From Stigonema sp964246695 (GTDB lineage: Bacteria > Cyanobacteriota > Cyanobacteriia > Cyanobacteriales > Nostocaceae), in contig CAXTSI010000294.1 of the NCBI GenBank assembly GCA_964246695.1, forward strand, positions 1 to 11,694: a DNA stretch of 11,694 nt. Direction: 5' to 3'. The translations under genes and the position numbers were made by a program. Below are positions 7,402 through 11,694 of the stretch, piece by piece (position 1 is the first letter of the stretch; every line of letters starts with the position of its first letter). The notes beneath the pieces are model-generated. The model was not told where the DNA came from and made no database searches. It was given only the letters and a program-made list of their open reading frames with translations.

Positions 7402-7518
7402 TGAGTATTAAATTCCCGACAATATATGATTTTTTATATAGTATTATCCAAATCATATAGTAGCGGTAAATTTAGTTTTCCTTTAAGCTGTTCTCAACAT
7501 CCTAAAGGAGAAAAATTT
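7402..7518. promoter_or_regulatory. Divergent promoter region with inverted repeat (candidate LysR operator)
   Basis: This 117-bp AT-rich gap separates the LysR gene (minus) from the aspartoacylase-like gene (plus). It holds a perfect 10-bp inverted repeat, TATATGATTT (7423-7432) and AAATCATATA (7450-7459), with a 17-bp spacer. LysR regulators commonly bind dyads in such divergent gaps, so this is a candidate operator. AAAGGAGA at 7504-7511 is the ribosome-binding site for ATG 7519. Confidence 0.5.
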
Positions 7519-8421
7519 ATGTCTCATCCATTAATCAAAAAAGTTGCTATTGTAGGCGGAACTCACGGAAATGAGATTACAGGAGTGTTCCTAGTCAGGA
7601 AGTATGAACAATATCCTAATTTAATTAGGTGTGATAGCTTTGAAACATTGACTTTATTAGCAAATCCCAAAGCTATTGAGGCAGGGCGACGGTATATAGA
7701 TGTTGACCTCAATCGCTGCTTTAAACTTCAAGATTTACAAAACCCAAAGCTGATTAATTATGAGCAACTACTAGCTAAACAAGTCGCTCTTACTGTTGGG
7801 CAGTCAAAGATTGATTTAATTATTGATTTGCATAGTACAACCTCTAACATGGGTTTGACAGTTATTTTACACAATAATCATCCCTACTTGTTAGGTCTAG
7901 CTGCTTATTTGAGTACTATTAATCCTTTAGTCAAAGTTTTACAATACCCACCCAATCAAGACCATTCTTATCTAAGAAGCCTTTGTGAATTAGGCTTTGC
8001 TATCGAAGTCGGGCCAGTAGCTCAAGGGACTCTTAATGCCGAATTATTTTTACAAACCGAAGCTTTGATTAGTTCAATTCTCGATTTTATTGAACTATGT
8101 AATCAGGGAAAAACACCTAAAATTCCTCAAGTTTTCACCCTATACAAACAAGTGAAAGCTGTAGATTATCCCAGAGATGAACAACAGCGAATTCAGGCAA
8201 TGATTCACCCTCAACTTCAATTTAAGGACTATGAAATTTTGCATCCTGGCGACCCGTTATTTCTGGGTTTTGATGGTAAGGGTATTGACTATCAAGGAGA
8301 ATCTTCCATTTTTCCAATCTTCATCAATGAAGCTGCATATTACGAGAAACATATCGCTATGAGCTTGGCTATTAAACAACAAGTAAATCTTGAAGATTTA
8401 CAGTTACTATCAAAGCATTAA
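7519..8421 (+). CDS. Aspartoacylase-like zinc amidohydrolase
   Basis: A 300-residue enzyme of the aspartoacylase branch of the succinylglutamate desuccinylase/aspartoacylase family, which removes the acyl group from N-acyl amino acids. Zinc ligands are visible as H16 and E19 in GGTHGNE and H105 in DLHSTT. Substrate-binding N65-R66 in DLNR and the catalytic glutamate E163 in IEVGP also align with the human enzyme. The length equals that of typical members. The start was set at ATG 7519 because of the AAAGGAGA site 7 nt upstream; the frame is open upstream to about 7426 but those codons lie in the promoter region. Divergent from the LysR gene. The actual substrate (acetylaspartate or other N-acyl amino acid) is not decided by sequence. 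Confidence 0.9.
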   Translation: MSHPLIKKVAIVGGTHGNEITGVFLVRKYEQYPNLIRCDSFETLTLLANPKAIEAGRRYIDVDLNRCFKLQDLQNPKLINYEQLLAKQVALTVGQSKIDLIIDLHSTTSNMGLTVILHNNHPYLLGLAAYLSTINPLVKVLQYPPNQDHSYLRSLCELGFAIEVGPVAQGTLNAELFLQTEALISSILDFIELCNQGKTPKIPQVFTLYKQVKAVDYPRDEQQRIQAMIHPQLQFKDYEILHPGDPLFLGFDGKGIDYQGESSIFPIFINEAAYYEKHIAMSLAIKQQVNLEDLQLLSKH

Positions 8422-8537
8422 ACCCAATGAACCACGCTGTGACTAAAAGTTTTGTAGTGTAGTTAGCGTCACTTGACAAACTCATTGAAATGTCAGGTTG
8501 TACAGTTTCTGGCATCGCACTCTCAGGTACGTGGTAG

Positions 8538-8824
8538 AGAGATCGCAATTTTTGCACACTCAAGTTTCTGTTTGGTATTGCCGCTCACAAAGGCTACTTT
8601 ATCATTCGACAGCATCAAAGCTTACCTTCGCACGCCACTGATAATTTTCGTGCCTTTGGTCAAATTGATGCTGGAGAGGTGTTTGAGCAAAACATTCTCG
8701 CGTATTACTGATGATGGTCAACTGTTACACGTGCGTCGCGTTAAGGTCTGCTTAAAACAACCCACTCGCGATGGCGACCGAGAAATCTTTGTCCTTACCA
8801 ACCTCCCAGTTGAGGTAGCGATGG
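8538..8824 (+). pseudogene. IS4-type transposase remnant
   Basis: A decayed piece of a DDE transposase in two frames. The first (from 8538, after an in-frame stop at 8535) reads DRNFCTLKFLFGIAAHKGY, then FIIRQHQS and GQIDAGEVFEQNI. The second (from about 8704) reads ITDDGQLLHVRRVKVCLKQP and TRDGDREIFVLTNLP. These are consecutive blocks of IS4-family transposases, and the Asp of DRNFCT is probably one catalytic residue. A frameshift at about 8697-8704, missing ends on both sides and a 135-bp inverted-repeat element joined at 8825 show that it is not functional. No terminal inverted repeats of the parent element are seen. Confidence 0.75.
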
Positions 8825-8959
8825 TAAGTAGGTAGGCACAAATAAATATAACTATGTAACGAAATGTAAAACGCTCAAAACCGCAAGCGAATTGCTTCAC
8901 TTCGCGCTCCGCGACCTTCGCTGCGGACATAATTATAAATTTTCTCGCCCACCTACTTA
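8825..8959. mobile_element. 135-bp miniature inverted-repeat element
   Basis: Ends are TAAGTAGGTAGGC (8825-8837) and GCCCACCTACTTA (8947-8959), inverted with one mismatch. A weaker inverted match continues inward for about 20 bp. The middle holds a GC-rich palindromic stretch with CGCGCTCCGCG and TTCGCTGCGG, a style frequent in Nostoc intergenic repeats. There is no coding capacity. It abuts the transposase remnant, so it either inserted there or marks where that fragment broke. No target duplication could be recognised. Confidence 0.65.
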
Positions 8960-8978
8960 GTTCTAGTTACAACTATTG

Positions 8979-9389
8979 TTACTGATGTTTTTGCTGCTTT
9001 GAGGCACGCAATTGCTGAAGTTGTTGCTTTTGTGCAGGAGTCAGCACTGCTTCTATTTGGCTTTGACCATCCTGCCTAATTTTTTTGATTTGCGCTTTTT
9101 GGTCGTTACTCAAATTCAGTTTTACTGCACTGTGCTGTTGTCTAGCCTGTTGTTTTTGCGCCTGCTGATCTTTGGTGAGAATTCCATTAATTTGCTTCTG
9201 GGTAGATAAACGAATTTGTTTTATTTGTGCCTTTTGAGCTTCAGTCAAATTTAATTTCGTTTCCCATCCACCTGTGCGCTGATGAGCTGGAGCTGCAACT
9301 GCAGCATGGGTAGAGGAAAAAATTATCGGAGAGGTAGCAAGCATTAACATGATTGCTCCGGGCATCAAAAGCAAAGTTTTAATTTTCAT
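8979..9389 (-). CDS. Exported Spy/CpxP-like LTxxQ-repeat protein
   Basis: A small protein of 136 residues. Residues 1 to about 33 form a signal peptide: MKIK, a hydrophobic core, and a likely cleavage region around THAAVAAP, so it should be periplasmic. The mature part is Gln- and Lys-rich and almost all helix. It contains a duplicated module, LNLTEAQKAQIKQIR (46-60) and LNLSNDQKAQIKKIR (91-105), each followed by QI and then LT(K/P)xQ, as in LTxxQ-motif proteins related to Spy and CpxP. Those are periplasmic chaperones or envelope-stress modulators; that role here is inferred. ATG at 9389 is the only start that gives the signal peptide, although no strong ribosome-binding site precedes it. 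There is no clear functional link to the phosphatase genes. Confidence 0.8.
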   Translation of the reverse strand: MKIKTLLLMPGAIMLMLATSPIIFSSTHAAVAAPAHQRTGGWETKLNLTEAQKAQIKQIRLSTQKQINGILTKDQQAQKQQARQQHSAVKLNLSNDQKAQIKKIRQDGQSQIEAVLTPAQKQQLQQLRASKQQKHQ

Positions 9390-9819
9390 AGTTAAATTGG
9401 AAATTTTTTCTTAGGTTTAAGTAGGCAACAACAACGTATTTGCTTATTGTATTACTTTAGACCGCTTTATGATGAAAATGGTTCAGTAATAAATCGGATT
9501 TTTGTAAAATAAATTGTACTAAAAAATACAATTTTTCTTACTTTATCCATGAACCTTTAGTCAACTGTTATTTCCCGCAACTACTCAGATTTCAGTATCT
9601 GTACTTATAGCCGATGGTTGTGTGAGCGATTCCAATGGCGAGAAACGCTAATCGTTGCCCACTTACGTTAAGAGTAATTTAATTTGCCTATATTCAGTTG
9701 TTAACCTCAATATGAGATGTTGATAGATAGGAAAAAATTGCTTTTCAGGAATCGTGGGATAAACAATGACCTTGGTTGTCGGGTAATGATTACCTGTTTT
9801 TTCGACTTGTTTGCCTAAA
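9390..9819. other. AT-rich non-coding spacer
   Basis: No gene is supported. AAATTGTA (9511-9518) and TACAATTT (9527-9534) form an 8-bp inverted repeat with an 8-nt spacer, followed by a short T run; it could be an operator or weak terminator. A degenerate Pho-box-like series lies at 9667-9707 (separate entry). The remainder shows no feature I can name. Confidence 0.5.
9667..9707 (+). promoter_or_regulatory. Candidate degenerate Pho box
   Basis: Four 8-bp windows in 11-bp phase: GTTAAGAG (9667), TTTAATTT (9678), TATATTCA (9689) and GTTAACCT (9700). The last is a near-consensus unit, the first two are partial and the third does not fit. It lies about 430 bp before the original start of the glycerophosphodiesterase gene, a distance like those of the two better Pho boxes in this window. 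With so many mismatches in AT-rich DNA, chance is a real alternative. Confidence 0.35.
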
Positions 9820-10022
9820 CTAGTAGTCTGTCAAAATTTTTTTGAGCAGTTCGCCGTTACGCGCCAGATGCTTCAAGCGGGGGAACCCCAACGCCAGTCG
9901 CTCATGGGGGAAACCCCCAAGACAGCGCTGGCTTGCCAACGCACTGGCTTGCTAAGCGCGAAGACAGCGCAACTACGAACCAAATTGCTTTACACCCCAA
10001 TTTCAGCTTGACAACCTATTAG
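9820..10022. mobile_element. About 200-bp inverted-repeat element
   Basis: CTAGTAGTCTGTCAA at 9820-9834 and the sequence ending at 10022 (TTGACAACCTATTAG from 10008) are inverted repeats with three mismatches in 15. The interior is GC-rich and palindromic, including GGGGGAACCCC, GGGGGAAACCCCC and the pair CGCCAGT and ACTGGC, in contrast to the AT-rich flanks. A 66-codon open frame inside is an accident of the repeat. It resembles non-autonomous elements abundant in Nostocales. It may lengthen the leader of the downstream gene. Confidence 0.55.
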
Positions 10023-10138
10023 AGCAATAAACTACAACCAGATTTAAGTCAATTCCCAAATACTAAATCCAGGAATCCTGAAAAGTCAATGGAAACCCTA
10101 ATGAGAATTACCAAGTAGAAATCAGGAACAAAAAAGCT

Positions 10139-10276
10139 ATGACGAATCCTGCTGATACCCTTGCAGAAAACCTTCCTTCCGATCAACAAGAATCTCCTAC
10201 CTCAGATCTTGCACCATTCTCAATAAGACCTAAAAAACCGGGTTTCTCAACCACAAATAAAGGGTCTCAGCCTTGA
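10139..10276 (+). pseudogene. Displaced N-terminus of the glycerophosphodiesterase gene
   Basis: ATG 10139 opens a frame beginning MTNPADTLAENLPSDQQ. From codon 23 it reads into the inserted 113-bp element and stops at 10274-10276 after 45 residues. The first 22 codons are in frame with the downstream enzyme once the element and one TCA repeat are removed, giving SPTSATAKISQINTLNGQ just before the catalytic domain. I therefore read it as the original start of the gene, with AGGAA about 10 nt upstream as a modest ribosome-binding site. As it stands it can produce only a short, functionless peptide. Confidence 0.65.
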
Positions 10277-10320
10277 ATATTTGCAAGAAACCCGGTTTTT
10301 GATGCTGGTGCAAGATATCA
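10202..10320. mobile_element. 113-bp miniature inverted-repeat element, copy 2, with TCA target repeats
   Basis: The element proper is 10205-10317, exactly the length of copy 1, flanked by TCA at 10202-10204 and 10318-10320. The ends are GATCTTGCACC and GGTGCAAGATA. The internal stem, AAAAACCGGGTTTCT with AGAAACCCGGTTTTT, is the same as in copy 1, while the loop between the stems differs. It interrupts the 5' part of the glycerophosphodiesterase gene and adds 116 bp, a frame shift with a stop. The different 3-bp repeats of the two copies (TGA and TCA) indicate separate insertion events. Confidence 0.88.
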
Positions 10321-10371
10321 GCTACCGCGAAGATTTCCCAGATAAATACTCTCAACGGACAAGTTCCTATA

Positions 10372-11571
10372 GTGATCGGTCACCGAGGAGGTGGAACTGG
10401 GTATCGTCCAGAACATACAGTGGGAGACTTTGGCGGAAACCTTATTGGTTCTGACAACTTGGGTATTCAATTCGGTGCAGACTACATCGAACCTGACTTG
10501 GTAGTCACCAAGGACGGAAAGCTGATCGTCCGCCACGAACCTGTGTTGGCATCTGTGAAGACGGATAGCAATGGCAATATTATTCGCGATGAGAACGGTC
10601 AGCCCGTTATCCAAGAAGCCACGACAAACGTCGCCAAATTTCCCGAATTCGCCGATCGCCTGACTACCAAAAACCTTGACGGGCAAACTGTTACAGGTTG
10701 GTTCGCAGAAGACTTCACACTGGCTGAGATTAAGGAACTGCGTGCGATCGAGCGCCTTCCCAATATCCGTCCTAATAATACCCAGTACAATGAACTGTTC
10801 CAGATCCCCACTTTAGACGAAGTCATCGACCTCGCTAAACAGGGTGAAGCTGAAACTGGTCGGAAAATTGGCATTTATCCCGAAACCAAGCACCCCACAT
10901 ACTTCCTGGAAGCAGGCAATTACCTGGATGGCACTCCCATCCATGTCAATACTTCACAACTCCTGATTGATGACCTAGTTGCTAAAAACTATACCGATCC
11001 CGATCGCATTTTTCTCCAATCCTTTGAGGTTTCTAATCTCAAAGACTTAAAAGAGAATATCATGCCAGCAGCTGGAGTTGATATTCCCCTGATTCAGTTA
11101 ATTGATGGCAGTGGCGCTCCCTATGACTTTGTTTACCACAACAACCCTCAAACCTACGCCGATCTCATTACTCCTGATGGATTGACACAAGTTCATAGTT
11201 ATGCTACAGGCATTGGTCCTGACAAGCGACTGATTGTACCTGCTTCTCCACTATTAGATGATAGCGGTAAACCGATCGATCTCAATGGGGATGGAGTGAT
11301 TAGCGATGCCGATAGATTCGTGGGCAAGCCAACTTCCTTAATTAATGATGCCCATAATGCGGGTTTGCTAGTCCATCTCTACACCCTCCGCAGCGATTCA
11401 TATTTTCTGTCAGCTAGCTACGAAGGCGATCCGCAAAAAGAGTACGATCAGTTCATCCAGTTGGGTATAGATGGCTACTTCACTGACAATGCCAATGATG
11501 GATTTGCGGCGAAGCAAAGGGCGATCGCTGACTACGGTTTGACAACACAGCCAAGCGTAATTAATGGGTAA
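10372..11571 (+). CDS. Glycerophosphodiester phosphodiesterase (5' end disrupted)
   Basis: A GDPD-family TIM-barrel enzyme that splits glycerophosphodiesters into glycerol-3-phosphate and an alcohol. From GTG 10372 it has 399 residues. Catalytic and metal motifs are present: GHRG with the key His and Arg at the start, EH near 14, EPDLVVTKDG near 40 with metal-binding Glu and Asp, and RHEP with the second catalytic His near 55. Further family blocks are IYPETKHP near 168 and GIDGYFTDN near 368. GTG 10372 lies inside the first beta strand and lacks a good ribosome-binding site; the natural N-terminus is at 10139, cut off by the inserted element. The repaired protein would have 438 residues. No signal peptide is seen. 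The stop codon and last residues come from heptad array 3. Expression from GTG is uncertain, so activity may be reduced or lost. Confidence 0.85.
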   Translation: MIGHRGGGTGYRPEHTVGDFGGNLIGSDNLGIQFGADYIEPDLVVTKDGKLIVRHEPVLASVKTDSNGNIIRDENGQPVIQEATTNVAKFPEFADRLTTKNLDGQTVTGWFAEDFTLAEIKELRAIERLPNIRPNNTQYNELFQIPTLDEVIDLAKQGEAETGRKIGIYPETKHPTYFLEAGNYLDGTPIHVNTSQLLIDDLVAKNYTDPDRIFLQSFEVSNLKDLKENIMPAAGVDIPLIQLIDGSGAPYDFVYHNNPQTYADLITPDGLTQVHSYATGIGPDKRLIVPASPLLDDSGKPIDLNGDGVISDADRFVGKPTSLINDAHNAGLLVHLYTLRSDSYFLSASYEGDPQKEYDQFIQLGIDGYFTDNANDGFAAKQRAIADYGLTTQPSVING

Positions 11572-11694
11572 TAGGTAATAGGTAATGGGTAATGGGTAAT
11601 GGGAAGAAAAAACTTTTTCCAATTACCAATTACCAATGACCAATGACCAATTACCAATTACCAATTCCCAATTCCCAATTCCCAATTCCCAATT
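11567..11694. repeat. Heptad repeat array 3 (runs past the window end)
   Basis: Left half: two GGTAATA and three GGTAATG units (11567-11601). The linker GGAAGAAAAAACTTTTTCC is self-complementary. Right half: AATTACC, AATGACC and AATTCCC units from 11621 to the end of the window. The halves are complementary as in array 2. The array overlaps the stop of the glycerophosphodiesterase gene: TAA and TAG in tandem (11569-11574) are array sequence. Confidence 0.9.

Noticed and set aside
8438..8475. Terminator after the aspartoacylase-like gene
   Set aside because: Only a 5-bp GTGAC/GTCAC pairing with a long loop and no T run is visible.
8473..8835. A single intact gene of 120 codons
   Set aside because: Only its last third matches a transposase; the upstream transposase blocks are in another frame, so it is a frameshifted remnant.
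9811..10011. Plus-strand open frame of 66 codons
   Set aside because: It lies almost wholly inside the inverted-repeat element at 9820-10022 and has no protein-like features.
10318..10686. Minus-strand frame opposite the glycerophosphodiesterase
   Set aside because: It is a shadow of a gene with clear catalytic motifs, and has no family signature of its own.
1..11694. tRNA, rRNA or a known riboswitch
   Set aside because: No cloverleaf arms with a CCA-proximal stem, no rRNA-like blocks and no conserved aptamer core were recognised by eye in the non-coding stretches.

Overview
The window looks like chromosomal DNA of a filamentous, Nostoc-type cyanobacterium. Evidence: three GCGATCGC (HIP1) octamers (985, 3300, 11521), long heptanucleotide repeat arrays of GGTAATG and AATTACC type, several small inverted-repeat elements, AT-rich spacers of up to 1.1 kb, and protein families common in that group. 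The species cannot be named from the sequence alone.

The core is a set of organic-phosphate scavenging enzymes, all on the + strand: an esterase-like/phytase-like protein (474-1994), an intact alkaline-phosphatase-superfamily phosphodiesterase (3099-5006), a second member of that superfamily that has lost its C-terminal part (5205-6692), and a glycerophosphodiester phosphodiesterase (10372-11571, with its displaced N-terminus at 10139-10276). Two of the upstream regions carry tandem 8-mers with an 11-bp period that fit the cyanobacterial SphR/PhoB Pho box (91-120 and 2587-2627). A weaker one lies before the fourth gene (9667-9707). The first three genes share a nearly identical ribosome-binding leader, with GGAG exactly 8 nt before each start codon. 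I infer a phosphate-starvation regulon that frees phosphate from phytate-like esters, phosphodiesters and glycerophosphodiesters.

Between the third and fourth phosphatase genes (about 6663-10022) lies an accessory block: a 3'-truncated LysR-type regulator (minus strand) divergent from an aspartoacylase-like amidohydrolase, a decayed IS4-type transposase, a 135-bp inverted-repeat element, a small exported Spy/CpxP-like protein (minus strand) and a 200-bp repeat element. The third phosphatase and the LysR gene are joined tail to tail at about 6660-6666, each without its 3' end, as expected from one deletion.

Two exact-length (113 bp) copies of a miniature inverted-repeat element sit at 2185-2297 and 10205-10317, each flanked by its own 3-bp direct repeat. 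The second copy splits the glycerophosphodiesterase gene, and removing it with one TCA repeat restores a continuous 438-residue frame. Heptad arrays that can fold into long hairpins directly follow each of the three phosphatase genes that keep their 3' end. The first array shows a matched base change in both arms, which suggests that pairing matters.
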